DNA of 64,000 nucleotides from Eucalyptus grandis (taxonomy: Eukaryota; Streptophyta; Magnoliopsida; Myrtales; Myrtaceae). Positions 47,521 to 59,810 of the stretch are shown here, piece by piece; the first letter of the stretch is position 1, and every line of letters begins with the position of its first letter. The stretch spans positions 22,524,559-22,588,558 of the forward strand of contig NC_052614.1 in NCBI RefSeq assembly GCF_016545825.1, in the 5' to 3' direction. Under the pieces are notes generated by a model, which saw only the letters and a list, made by a program, of their open reading frames with translations, was not told where the DNA came from and did no database searches. The translations under genes and the position numbers were made by a program.

Positions 47521-49490
47521 TTGACTTTCGGTGTCTTTCCTGTTGATTCGCAAAAGAATTGCGATAATATGATCTAGGGTATAGGGGCATGAAGCTGGAG
47601 GAATGCGGCAGGCAGATCCTGGTTTACCGTCGTCGTTCGGCATACACTGGATTTCTTTGTTGTTTGTTTCACGTTACGAGAGAAAAGGTAGCAAGGAACA
47701 GCTTGACTTATCGGGGACACAGCTGGTAGGCGAAATCCTCCGTATGCATTGCTTGTGATTGATGCTATTTTGCAGGGCAGCCGAAAGAAGATGTGAGAAC
47801 TGAGAAGACAACGGATACTTCTCCGAGGAAGGCATTGACTTCAGAAGTCCTCTGAATGCGGCCGAGCATGGAAGACTCGATCTTTAAAGGTTTCTTCGGC
47901 AGAGAACGAATGAGAGCTTTACCCACATTAGAAGGCAGTATCTTGAGTTAGTATAAGTAGGACTACGATAATTTGAGGTTTGGCGGTTCAAATAATTCAC
48001 CCGCGAACTCTAAAAGGTTTCACTGCAAAGGGGAAATCACTCCATGGCAAGAACATGATAATGGTGGGGTTGGAGAAGACAAGGAGACATCGATTGTTGG
48101 TAGTTTGTTTGTAAAACAAACTAAGAGGTGTTTTATACCAAATGAAATTTCACACTAATCAACCGTTATTATTTTTTTATTTATTAAATTCAGGTTTATA
48201 TCTATGAAACATTAACCATAGTGTCTTATTAGAACAATACGACTATTCACAAAGGAATTATGATTATCTTTTATTAATTTTAATTCTGAATTTCAATTTT
48301 TTAGTTGTGATTATTTCAAAAATCATATCTGTTCAGACATGACTTTTTAATCTTTGAAAGATTGTGTTTGTTTGGATATATAATCTTGTCTTTTACTGTT
48401 AATTACAAAATTTGTAAGTTCAATACTAATCTTCTTCTCCAAAATGTTCAATACTAGAATTGTCATATGGTATTTTCAATCAAGATTTTATTGTATCTTG
48501 AAAGATTTTTGTTAGCAATCATTTGCAACGCGATGAGATAAATAATTCTTTAAAGCAAGTATTATCTTGCTTCAAAGTCTAACTATATTGGGATTTCCTC
48601 AATAGTTTAAAGGAATTATGTTTTACAAGAATGGAGTAGAATCGATCAAAGTTCAAGTTTTGCTAGTGTAGTTCTACTTGAATTGTTTTGCATGCTCTTC
48701 TTTAGATCAAAATGGGATTTTTGGTCCGGTTTGATTTTCTAAAGTACAACTAGGAATCGGATTGAGAGGACTCGTTCCCAATTTGAAGAATTGATGATTG
48801 TTTTGTTTGATTCCAATGAAACCAGCCACCTTTTGTTTTTCCCACTAAGGTGTGACTATGTACAATGAGAGAGAGTGACAAATCTAAAGATATTAATGGA
48901 AGCAACAATAGTGAAAAGTTATTGTGCCACCATACCATTGGATGAGATAATATATAGTTCATATTTTACTTTTTTTGAACAAATAATAAAAAAAAGTATT
49001 TGTAGATGGTCCTGTCCGGTTCCCTTTAGAATCGGGAACTGAACCGTGCGGACACCGGTTTCAATTTAGGAATTAGGAATGGGATTAACACTCCCAAGAA
49101 TTGAATTGACATTCTCAAGAACCGGTCTAGGTGGTTCCTGATTTGGGCGGTTCATTTTGCACAGCCCTACTCACAGTCGGCCATTGAAACACTATTGATC
49201 CATCATCACCTGCCATTGATAGAGAAACGGGGTAGAGGCCATCGGTGGCTTAGATTGGTGGAACTTTGTAGCGTATTGTGACAGGGACATTGATATAACT
49301 CACACAAAATGGTTTAGCATCACTGGTGAGGTGAAGGATATTATGCAAGCTGAGGACAAGGATAACTGTGTCTTGGAGGAAGCAATCAATGAAGGAAAAT
49401 CCTGATGGGCATCAGCCGATACCCCAAAAAAAAAAAAAAAAAAAAAAACCAGATGTGTATACGGAGGAGACTTGGAATTCTTTGGCAAAG
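47521..49490. other. Intergenic stretch, no gene recognised
   Basis: AT-rich. Around 48985-49170 is a GGTTCC/CCGGTT-rich block ending TTTGCACAGCCCTAC, which resembles one end of a plant hAT MITE (TAGGGCTGTGCAAA in reverse). The matching left end was not found. A22 at 49426..49447. Confidence 0.35.
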
Positions 49491-49523
49491 GAAACGATTA
49501 TCTCTTAGTGATAACAAGCCTGG

Positions 49524-49690
49524 TGACGCTACTAAATCCAAAGAAGGCTCGAGCGAAGAAAATCGTAAAGGACCATGACTGCCTGCGCGTTGATCTGTTC
49601 CATGTGGGCGTGATGTTCGGCGACGAGCACGTACGTGAGGTCCACGTGCTGCACTATGAACTTGGTTGAGCAAGGGTTCGGAGCGGTCGG
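49524..49690 (-). pseudogene. Unrecognised coding-looking fragment
   Basis: On the minus strand a frame reads TAPNPCSTKFIVQHVDLTYV, then LVAEHHAHMEQINAQAVM and VLYDFLRSSLLWI before TAG at about 49527. It looks more protein-like than neighbouring frames (mixed helix-type composition, GC-rich third positions) but I cannot name the family. No start codon or splice context is clear. It could be a captured or broken gene piece. Confidence 0.25.
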
Positions 49691-49699
49691 AATAGAAAC

Positions 49700-51472
49700 C
49701 TTCTCAAAATGGGAGAGAGAAGTCTGGATTAGATTAAAAGAAAAATACTCCCCAAACGGGAGGAAAATAAGGAAAAGAAAACGGAGAACTGAATCAAATA
49801 AAAAAGGGAGGGAGGGGAGACATCTTGTTCAAACCCTTCCCTCCACAGAGGTAGGAAGAAAGTTGTGTGGAGATGAGAAGATTAGGCTGTCGGCTAGAGT
49901 TGCCCCAAAAGGTTTTTCGTCTTGGCGTGTGCACATTTCGTATGAAATCTAGATGGTTTAACAATTTGGATGCATCATATGTACGTGCAGCCAGTACACT
50001 AAATAATGGCTCCTATTGGTGAAAAAATGATCATTCATGAACTATTTGGGCCGAATATATTGAAAGTATCAATTTTAATCAGGATAAAATTCAAACAATT
50101 CTAAATTTCGCAAAAGACATGATATGGCGAATGAACAAACTTCATTCTATCAACCACGTTCCTCCTAATTGCGTACGTGAAAAAGTAGCCCTATGCTTGT
50201 GCGAACTTTCACACCCTCATTTCAGAATAAAAGGCCCATAGTTTCCATGCAAACAACTCTATTTCAAATAATATCTGCATCGTTATGTCTTGACTTTATT
50301 CATTATTAATAATATTTTACAATGAGTTTGAAGTAAACTAGACATGTTTATACCATTGTGGTTAAAGTGGGTGACCCAATTTTCACTCGATGATTTGGTG
50401 AAAAACGCAGTCCGATTAAAGAACCTTTTAGAGACACCAAACATCACGTGCTTTACCATATTTAGAAATCTTCCATTAATAAAAAAATTAACAATCGGCG
50501 GACAGATTCTCCTATCCAAAACTTAAATTACAGGTTTATGCCAACTCCTAAAAAAACAGATCATTTTCCTCCCCGTTACTTAATCCTCTGTTACCAGGGA
50601 CGTAGCAAATAGATCGCAATCTAATTAACTTTTTCTTTTCATGTGATGATTACTAAACGCGTAAGTCGTATATGTTGATAAAACCTCCTAATAGATTTTG
50701 AAGTTGACAAAACCTTTCTTAATTTATCTTGAATTTGATAGTTGCATAGAAGTATCTTCTTACAGGAACTACCCATGAAGAGAAGTTTATTCCGATTCAA
50801 ACTATTGCTATTTGAATATCACGACCATGAAGAGAAGTCCATATTTTGACGTTACTCAGACTCTATCTAATGCTGTTTAAATATCATGGCTGAAATTAAT
50901 TACATCTTGGATAGCATCTCAATAACAACATGGATGTTGGCAAAGGTTGTATGTGAAGATCCTCAAAATCGTGAAATATTTTCAGAGTCTACTAGAGCCT
51001 GACAACATTAGAATTTGAGATCTACATGGACATATATATTCAGATGCATGCCTCATTGACTACGATGACACAGCTAATGATTTGGCCAGGATCTCCAATA
51101 TAGAAAGTAATGATGAATCTTGAATCTTAATGATAGCTTTGTAATGAAATCTTTTATGCAAGACATCCAATTGATTGACAATCATTATAAAGACAAGTTG
51201 CTTTCCTTAATTGAAGAACTCTACTCACGGAATATGAAAATTGCTAGTATGGACGGCAAAATTAACGAGGATTCATATTTTATCTCCCAAGGGCTACTCA
51301 ATTTTCTTTGCCCATTTCGTCCAACAGGTTGATCGGGGAATGATCCTTGAAGACTGTCTAATGGGTAAATTGGAAGTGGAGAAGTATAAGAGGAGACCAA
51401 GGTGCAAAGAGCTAAGAGAGATCCAAAATAAAAATTTCCAAAGTTCAAGAAAGTTTTAGACTTACTTGTCTT
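49700..51472. other. Intergenic stretch, no gene recognised
   Basis: AT-rich, with scattered short frames (60-105 codons) lacking any domain signal. The purine-rich stretch at 49735-49830 gives a lysine-rich frame through composition alone. Confidence 0.45.
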
Positions 51473-51481
51473 TTATGAGTT

Positions 51482-53036
51482 GAGATATGTTCAGCAGAAG
51501 TCCTAAAACTTGTCAAGAAAGTATAGTTAAGTCCTAGAACTTACAAAAAGTGCAATTAAATCTTAAAACTTGTTAAAGTTGGTTTAATTCAGTCCTAAAG
51601 TAACACCGTTAGATTTACTAACGGAAATTGCTGACGTGGTGGTGACGTCATATTTTAAATGAATTTTTATTTTTCATATGGCTTTTTTTAATTATTTTTT
51701 ATTCAAAATCTTTAAAAATTAGATTAAAACTAAAAAGGAAAGCTAAATTTATTATTATTTTTTTTATAAAAAATGTTAAACAAAAAGGTATTGGTGGAGC
51801 TTCCACCGCCACCCTCACTGGAGGGGTCGGCCACCCTCGTTAGGTTGGGTGAGGATGCCTAGATCCGGGCACGCCGGCCCTCATGGGGGGTTGATGACCA
51901 TCGCTTGCCCGGGTGAGGCCTCGCCGGCCCTTGTCCAGGGTCGGCGATGCTCGCCCGGATCCTGGGTGAGCAGCCGTCGCCCGCTCTACTAGCTTTGCCG
52001 ATGAGGATGAGGAGCAGAGGGCGTTAGGCCTAGCGAGGAATGAGATGCGGGGACGGCGGCGATTGGGGGCGACGCCGATGGAGATAGGCGGTTGTAGGGT
52101 TTTTGGAGCAACGGGGATGGCGTCGAGACGAGTGCCTGCAAGGATGACTGCATCGGGGATGGCGTTGAGACAGGTGGTGAGTGTCTAGCTAGCAAGCCTA
52201 GCACAGCGAGGCTCGCGGCTGGTCGTTGGGTCGACGACGAGCGATGCCACAGAGGCGACGGGGGCTGGGATGATCCCGAGTCTCTCCTGCAGACTCAGAT
52301 CTTCCTCTCTCAACCTTGATTTCTCTCTCTCAAACATTGATTCCTCCTTCTCAAACCTCGATTTCTCCTGCTCAGCCCCTCTCCTTCGGCCTCTCCCTTA
52401 GATCTGTGCGCCGAGCAATTGAACCTCATGGTCCTCCTCCTCCTTAGCCTTGGCATTCTCGTCAGCGTCGTCGTTGGCGGCGAGGGCGGCGTCATCCTCG
52501 TCGGTAGAGCTGGTGGAGTAGGTGACGACCTCAAGCTCCTCCTTGTCCTCCTTGTTGATCGGCTCGTCGAGCTGCGGCTGCTCCTCCCCCTCGGACTCGT
52601 CCGATAGGGCCTCGTCGGACGATGCCTGCTAGCCCAAATCTAGGCGAGCATTGCCGACCCCAGGCGAGGGCCGGCGACCGTTGTCAGTCCCTTCGGCAAT
52701 GGGCGGCAACGAAAGCTCCACTAGTGCCTTTTTTTTTTTTTTTGAACAGTTTTATTTTTTAAAATAAATTTAGCTTTACCTTTTTATTTTTTAATTTAAT
52801 TTTTAAATATTTTGAATAAAAATAATTTAAAAAAGCCATATGAAAAATAAAAAATTCATTTAAAATATGACATTACCGCCACGTCAGTAATTTCCGTTAG
52901 TAAATCTGACGGTGTTAACTTTAGAACCGAATTGAACCAACTTGACAATGTTTAAGATTTGATTGCTCTTTTTGTAAGTTTTATGACTTAATTGCACATT
53001 CTTGACAAGTTTTAGGACTTTTGTTGAACATATCCC
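51482..53036. mobile_element. Non-autonomous MULE (Pack-MULE-like), 1555 bp
   Basis: It is flanked by an exact 9-bp direct repeat TTATGAGTT (51473..51481 and 53037..53045), the target-duplication size of Mutator-like elements. The ends GAGATATGTTCAGCAGAAGT and, in reverse complement, GGGATATGTTCAACAAAAGT begin inverted arms of about 300 bp with roughly 85% identity by eye. Both arms carry CCTAAAACTTGTCAAGAA, CACCGT, TTACTAACGGAAAT and CATATGGCTTTTTT. The core (about 51790-52725) is GC-rich and holds an acidic reading frame at 52398..52628. No transposase is present, so it would need one in trans. Confidence 0.85.
52398..52628 (-). pseudogene. Acidic 76-codon frame inside the MULE, probable captured gene fragment
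   Basis: Reading on the minus strand from just after a stop at 52631, the frame gives QASSDEALSDESEGEEQPQL, DEPINKEDKEELEVVTYSTS, then STDEDDAALAANDDADENAK and a tail ending LLGAQI before TAA. The mixture of E, D, S and K with hydrophobic VVTY in the middle looks like a real disordered acidic protein segment and not simple repeat translation. No ATG starts it. I cannot name the source gene. Confidence 0.4.
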
Positions 53037-53045
53037 TTATGAGTT

Positions 53046-53930
53046 ATAAACTATAAATCCTTGAGAGGTATTGAGAAATTGCCTGTGTGATATTGTGAAA
53101 TCAATTACTAACTTTTGTAGTCTCTTATTGATTGACCAGTGAAATCAAATCAATAGATCGTCAATGTGAGGGAAGTGGACATAGATTTATTCTAAGGCGA
53201 AGCATTATAAATTTTATGTGTAATTTTTAATCTCTCAACACCTTTTAGTTATTTTGATAGAATTTTGCACATTGTTGAATATCATCATATCACCGTCAAT
53301 ATTCAAATTCTGACTTTTGTGCACTAGTGAATATTGGCGATTAGACTTAAATTTCACTTGTTTGATTATATTTAATTTGATTGTTTTTACTTTCGCATTA
53401 AATTGTCAATAATTTTGGAAATCACCTACTCATTACCTTTAGTGATACTGCTAGCTCCAATAATATATACATTAGAATATAGACCATATCTAAGAGTAGG
53501 CTAATGTGCCGGGGCCTAACACATTAAAATAGTGAATTGCCGATTATATTTTGCAATTTAATTCCCCCACAGTTGGAATTTTTTAGAACTTTGGGTTAAG
53601 GGAGCAATTTTATAAAAAAACACAGCATGAGTATTTTATAAATCAATAATTAAATTAATAAAAAATTAGGTTAATGATTAATTAGTGTGATGTCATTTAC
53701 TTTTTGTCAGGTAGATGAGTGGCGGCTCCAGACTACTGAATTATTTTATATAAAAAAACAAAATTCAATGTGAGTGCAAAGAGCGGTAGCTGTTCACTCT
53801 GCACCCCCCTTTCTCTTTCAGTGGTCTAACCCTTCTCTTTCAATGATCTAATCACATTTCTCATTCTTCAATCAGTGAATCCTCAGGCATAGACAAGGAG
53901 ATGGAGTAAATTCCCGTGTGTTTCTTATCG
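53046..53930. other. AT-rich stretch, no gene seen
   Basis: No coding or RNA signal. It begins with the right-hand target duplication of the MULE. Confidence 0.5.
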
Positions 53931-54212
53931 ATATACATATATACATCCATGTATGGTGATATTGACTTTGGCTTTCATGCAATTGGGCTATAATTGCTTG
54001 ATTTCTTTCTTTCTATCCTCTCCATCTATTTGGAATACAGTGCACTTTCTTTTGTTACGAGTTGGGTCTTCTTAACGATCTGAGATCATGTTAATATAAG
54101 GATAATTAACTCAAATTCATCACTTGATACATCATGACGATGCTCGGAATATAAATCTAATTATGTATCTGCATTAATCTCAACCTTTGGATGAGTACAC
54201 CCCACTCGGTCA
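53931..54212. repeat. 280-bp direct repeat, copy 1
   Basis: It shares with 55808..56088 the order CATGTATGGT-ATATTGACTTTG, TTTCATGCAATTGGGCTATA, TCCATCTATTTGGAAT, CTCAACCTTTGGAT and GAGTACACCC. About 80-85% alike by eye, same orientation. Confidence 0.65.
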
Positions 54213-54317
54213 CATGGTGGGCATGTAGGTTTTGAATACGATACGTCACCTTTCTTGAACACAAGATCTCAGTGGTTTGGCACTAAAAAAAGAAAAAGAA
54301 AAAAATTCTTGGTTTTA

Positions 54318-54745
54318 AATACCAACGAATAATCATTAGAATAAATCTAGCTCTCCGATTCGTTCAAAGGCAGATAATCCGTTCTAAGACTTGTGGGTGT
54401 ATACTATATACTTTCTTTTAGCTTTATGTCAAGTGATTGTATTAGCCATTACGAAGGATCGAACTTGAGGTCCCCATCTTTCGAGGTATACAATTCTAGT
54501 CGTTTCGCCATGTGCCCTTGATTAATTAATTCAGGAGCGATAGATTTACTCCGCCCCGTTGGCTCAATCAACGTGTGTCATCCAAGCTTCTTTGTTGGAT
54601 TCGTATAAACTACTTCCTTATAGTACGATCACAAATTGTTACGCCGAATGAGTATCAACTCCCATGTTTCTCGATTTGGCCAGGACATCAATCCCATCGC
54701 TATTTCATTCGATTTAATTTCCATTAATTCATTCTATACGGTTTG
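54318..54745. repeat. 430-bp dispersed repeat, copy 1
   Basis: Matches 62385..62800 in the same orientation: CATTAGAATAAATCTAGC at the start, then ATCTTTCGAGGTA, GTTGGCTCAATCAA, TAGTA-GATCACAAATT and CATGTTTCTCGATTTGGCCA near the end. About 75-80% by eye. No coding frame. Confidence 0.6.
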
Positions 54746-54762
54746 TAAATTCCCTTGTCCTT

Positions 54763-55796
54763 AGACCCGTTAAATGGGGGGTCGGGTCGGGTCATAAATG
54801 GTCCGATCAAAATCGACCCATTTAACCCGTTTATAACCCATTTATTGAGGTGCAAATTTTTTGACCCATACCCAACCCGACTTACACTCGACTTATATCC
54901 GACTCATTTAACTAAACCCAAGAAAGCTTATATATGTATATATTAAAAATGGTATTGCTAAAATAGTTTTATGCGACAGAAATTTAATGGACAATTTTTA
55001 TAGTTTTTAAAATAATTATTTAAAAAAAAATCTAATTTTTTTAAATTTAAATTTAAATTTTTATTTTTTAAGAATATAATTTTTAATTTTCTTTCCTTTT
55101 TTTCTTTTTTGTTCTTCTTTTTCTTTGGCCGGCCGCCAGCCATGACAACAGCTGACGACTAGCCACGGGTGAGCCTCGAGCTTGCCCGACGCCGACAAGC
55201 TTGAGGCTTGCCAAATCGGCGAGGCTCGAGCTCGCCCCTCGTTGGATTTGGTGAAACTCACTAACGTGGGTGAGGCTCAAGCCTCGTCGGACGTCGGCGA
55301 GCTTGAGCTCGCCCCTCACTAGATTTGGCAAGGCTTGAGCCTTGCTTGACACCGGCAAGTTCGAGTCTCGCCAGATCGGCGAGGCTCGAGTCTCGCCAGA
55401 TCGGCGAGGCTCGAGTCTCATTGGATGTCGGTGAGCTCGAGCTCACCCCAACGGTTGCTGGCAATTGCCGTGCCAGCCACCAGAAGGAGGAAGAAGAAAG
55501 AAAAAAAGGAAAGAAAAAGAAAAGAAAATTAAAATAAAAAATAATTATAATTTCGATTTTTATAAAAGAAAATATTTTTGTAAAGTTAAAGAAGGAAGAG
55601 AGAGATTTTGAGGTTTTGGTTGAAAATGGGTTCTAAATCCAACCCATCTAAGACCCGCTTAAGACTCATGTATCTTAATCCTTTAATTGTTAAACCCATT
55701 TAATTAGTTTCTTCAAAAAATAAGTGACTCATATATGACCCATTTATGATTTAAATAGGTTATACATGGGTCTAAGACCCATTTTGCCACCTCTAT
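54763..55796. mobile_element. Possible hAT-like non-autonomous insertion with GC-rich core
   Basis: An exact 8-bp direct repeat TTGTCCTT (54755..54762 and 55797..55804) brackets 1034 bp, the target-duplication size of hAT elements. The right end in reverse complement begins ATAGAGGTGGCAAAATGGGT, a start typical of such plant elements. The left end (AGACCCGTTAAATGG) does not match it well, so it may have lost a few bases. The arms are rich in GGGTC/GACCC words and the core (about 55125-55480) repeats GCGAGGCTCGAGCTCGCC-type words in tandem. Confidence 0.45.
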
Positions 55797-55807
55797 TTGT
55801 CCTTCAT

Positions 55808-56088
55808 ATTTATATACATACAATCTATGTATGGTCATATTGACTTTGACTTTCATGCAATTGGGCTATAATTGCTTAATTACTTTCTTTCTATCCTTCT
55901 CTCCATCTATTTGGAATCCAGTGCTATTTCTTTTAATAACATTTTGGGTCTTCTTACCTTTTCCAGATAACGTCAGTGTAAGAAAAACTCAATTCACCAC
56001 TTGTTATGTAATGATGTTCGAAATATATATCTAGTTATGTGTCCGAATGGATCTCAACCTTTAGATAAGTACACCCTACTTAAGCTTA
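55808..56088. repeat. 280-bp direct repeat, copy 2
   Basis: Second copy of 53931..54212. It begins just outside the right target duplication of the hAT-like insertion. Confidence 0.65.
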
Positions 56089-57138
56089 GGCTGCGTTACC
56101 TGGTGCATCAATCAAATGTTATCTACTTTCGAGAGGCTGCAGCAAATTTTAGCAATAGAAGCCCGACTAGCTACAATGGGAGTATGTTCATCTATGTGTT
56201 GTGCTATTCTATTATATTTTTATTTAATTAATTCCGCTTATCAGTGACCACTCTTTTAATATGAAAGGGAGAGATGGGGGTTTCGAATCCCCACCTTCTC
56301 AGAGGGTTGGGATGATGACGATTTAGTTTTAGGAGTGGGTTTCGACTCTCATGTCCTGTAGGAGACATGACAAAACTCGAGAGTGAGTGTAGTAGGAATA
56401 GAGTAGGACCGACAAAAGAAAAAGAAAAAGAAATTTCCGCTTATCTAATGTTTCTAAATATAGAAAAAACTTGAGAGAAGTTAATGCCAAATTAAAAAAA
56501 TGTAATATCCTTCAATGTCAAAATTTATAAAAACAAAAAATGTAATGTAATTACATCGACCATAATATCACAGCACCAAAAAGCACTATTTTAGTATTTT
56601 ATAGTATGAAAAACTACAATGATGTAGAATGAAGAATGAGTACTTTATGATCCATATTTCCGGCAGTTTATGCCAATTAAGAAAGGGTAAATACCATAAA
56701 AAAACCCAAACTTATACATATGCGACATATATACTCTCTATTACAAAAAAGTTCAGGGTTTTTTAATGATGCAAAAAAAGTCTCGGATATTTATATCCCA
56801 ATAGTCAATTTTGGGGTTTTTAGTGACACAAATATAAAGTTTGGAATATTTGTATTCTAATTGAAATAGTTTAAGGTTTTTGGTGGCATGAACCCTTAAA
56901 GAAAACACAATACATTATGCTTTCCACAACATATAATCCCACCTGTTTTATTGCCTGATCTACCTCTTCGAATTAAACACCTAAGCACATTTAGTTAGTT
57001 TTTACTCACCAATTTAAATTTGCTTTTTGGTTCAATAAAAAAAAGGTTGCGCTCGCAAGGACTAAGAAATTCTTAGAGGAGCTTGCTTCCTTTCTCATGA
57101 ATTGATCTTGCTCAATCACATCGTGGTCATGCATGCAT
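56089..57138. other. AT-rich stretch with small repeat remnants
   Basis: No gene. Near 56280 GTTTCGAATCCCC resembles a pol III box B but has no tRNA fold around it. At about 56684-56900 a block starting AAGGGTAAATACC and ending GAACCCTT looks like a short degraded TIR element, related in style to the one in intron 31. Confidence 0.35.
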
Positions 57139-59790
57139 TGTGTTACACCTCAAACCCCAAGCATGTGCCCATCCCTATCTAGTCGATAAAATTTTGCGAC
57201 TTCCCAAGACAAGACCCTTTCTTTTTATTGCACATGCGGAAGCGAATAATAACTTCTATGACAGTAATCATCTCGGGATAAAAAAGCAGGACGCCAATTC
57301 ACAAAAGCACACTTTTATAAACAACGAGATTCAAGTACAAAACGAGTTTAGTCGAAAACCTACAAAAAGGTCGACTCTCAAAAGAGGTTGTCTTATGACA
57401 TACTAATAGGACAAATCCGCCAATCCTCCATACTCCTCTTCCTTAGACGTCGGGGCCTTGGTTCTCCACGACCACTTTCTAAGGACCTAAAAATGGTTAT
57501 TCAATAACTAGTGAGACAATGTCTCAGCAAGTCCACGCTCTAAACTCCAATTAGAAGGGAAATACGCCAAGAGGCGTCCTAACCACACAATCACGTATTT
57601 AGCATAGAGGATTTACCTCGCCTCAGTTCCACCTTGCAGGTCAATACAATTTATATCACAGACAACCATACCGTTATGAGCAATAATTAAGCTCCAACAA
57701 TTGGAATGCCACACTCAATTCTCAAATTAGCACAATGGTCCTGATTATATTGCCAAATTGTTATGACACGTCCCATTCCATGTCACACAATTTTGTCCCA
57801 TAATCTGGTGCAGATATTTAACTCAATACACGTTCCAATTGATAATTACACCCACTCTAGGGTATGACCTACTCGAAGTTCGGCTGTCTACTAGCGTAGC
57901 CAGGCATCGTCTCACCCCATTGAGCACGGTTACGTCTCTCAAAGACAACTTTCCCGAAAAAGCATAGGTCTAGCCTCTACTGCGACCCAAATCCCAATAA
58001 ATGGATATCCCATAAAGGGTAATGTCCATCCGACACAGTTCAGGGATGGGTTCTCTTAACCAGCACACGACCAATCAATCTTGGCCCAGGACACCGTGCA
58101 TTGCACTCAAATGCCTTAATTAAAATAGTGATCCTGGCCTATTTTCTTTGTATTAAAAAAACCTGGTGAAAATAGTCGTGTGTTGGTACACAAATCGGAT
58201 CGGACCTAGAAAATTCATAACATTTTTTTCAAAATCCCATTGGTTTATATAGTTTATAAAATCATTTTTGATGTTTAAAACCCGATACCCAGGATTTTTT
58301 GAATGAATATCAAAATTTACAATTTTTGGAATAATTGACCAAATTTCCAATTAGCACTCAAATTTTCACAATTTAACACTGGATTGCAAAAATTAATCAC
58401 ATCGTTGCAATTAGTACGAAATTCTGGTCACCGACTACCCCGGCCTAATTTCAGAAAATATTTAATAATTAAACTAATTACACTTAAATAAATCTAAACA
58501 CCTCTTAAACGTCATTAACCTACTAAGAAGAGTTTAGTACATAAACTCACCAAGTTAGCAAATACACCGGTTCATGACGACAACGACGCGACGGCAACCG
58601 AAACTCGGACCTACGGTGGCGTAGGAGGTTGGTGGCTTGAGTGGTGTGAGTGGTCGACGAAGCACGGGCGGAACGGTGCTAAAACCTTAAGTGGAAATCG
58701 CTGAAAGTTTGCTGTCGAGGAAAATGGAGCGGCCAAGCGTGAGAGGGAAGAAGACCGCACCTTCTGCCTTCTTTGTGGGTTTCGCCCGTTTTCCACTTTG
58801 TTGAATTTCATTGTCAACGTTTTAGGTGTGAGGTGGCCGTCCAAGCCGAAGGCAGGTGGAGGGATATCGTGGCCATCGTTCGGTTCTCCATCGCCAGCGC
58901 AAGAAGAGGTTGATGCGAGGCTTCTGCTGGACAGTCCTCTTGGCGCAGCTGTCCCACCGAAAGGAGCCAAGTCTTGTGAGAGGCGCATGCCAGCTCGTCC
59001 TTCTCCATGCAGCGGTCGTGGCAGCAGGGAATGAAGACACCCCACGTTGCGGTGTCTTCACGTGACGAGTTCCTCTCTTCACCCATGCCACTTGCACGAG
59101 TTCACGCACACACGTGGCTGCAAGGCTTCCCCAAGACCTCGCTCAGCTGGCCATCGAGGGAAGAAGAAACGTGGCTTTCATGTGCGGTCCTTGGATGCGA
59201 GAATGGGGCAGCATGGAGTCAACCTTGCATGCATGCAGGACGTGGCTGCTCCTTCGGTCAAGTGTTTTTCTCTTGGTTGACCGGTTGAAGGGAGGGAAGA
59301 CGTGGCTGTGGCGCGGCCACTTCTCGGTCAATTGTTCCTCTTTAATTGACCATCAAATGGACGTGGCTGCATGGCCATATAAGTCGATGGTCCTCGTGTC
59401 TTCATGCAGGAGAATAGATGGACGTGGCTTTGTTAAGTTGACTCTTGAGCCAACTAAATGAAATCACGCTGGCAGCAATTAGAGAGGACAACACCGATGT
59501 GCACGTCTTGATCTCTGCATGAAGAAAGTGCTGCGGACGTACGCATGGCCGCTGCTTGCTACGGGTATTCGGGTCGGTTGATTTGCGAGGCTGCTCGGGA
59601 TTAATGTGTCTTCATAGCCGACCGCGTTAAGCGAGAAAATTAGACGAGGAGCTATCACAAGAATGTGACGAAATGTGACATTTTGTTATGACGAGTGTGG
59701 TGATGAAACGGCATCCACAAGTGGTGCCAACAACGTAGTTCGACGATATACTCGTCGACTCGTCTCGGATAGTTACATATTCAAGGTCCG
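57139..59790. other. Repeat-like stretch, possible old LTR, no gene supported
   Basis: TGTTACACCTCAAACCCC at 57139 resembles, in reverse complement, the end of a plant Ty3/gypsy LTR, but no partner end or internal domain was found. From about 58600 to 59450 the sequence is GC-rich with long overlapping frames on both strands and the word GACGTGGCT several times. This looks like a GC-rich repeat core, not a gene. Confidence 0.3.
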
Positions 59791-59810
59791 GCTGAATGTA
59801 ACACATTGAA

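Noticed and set aside
49735..49830. Lysine/arginine-rich frame
   Set aside because: Results from a purine-rich low-complexity stretch; no domain and no conserved neighbours.
54460..54500. tRNA-like GGATCGAACTTGAGGTCC
   Set aside because: It is part of the 430-bp dispersed repeat and does not fold as a tRNA.
58611..59461. Overlapping long frames on both strands (up to 144 codons)
   Set aside because: GC-rich stretch where up to six frames are open at once; no start context, splice pattern or family resemblance.
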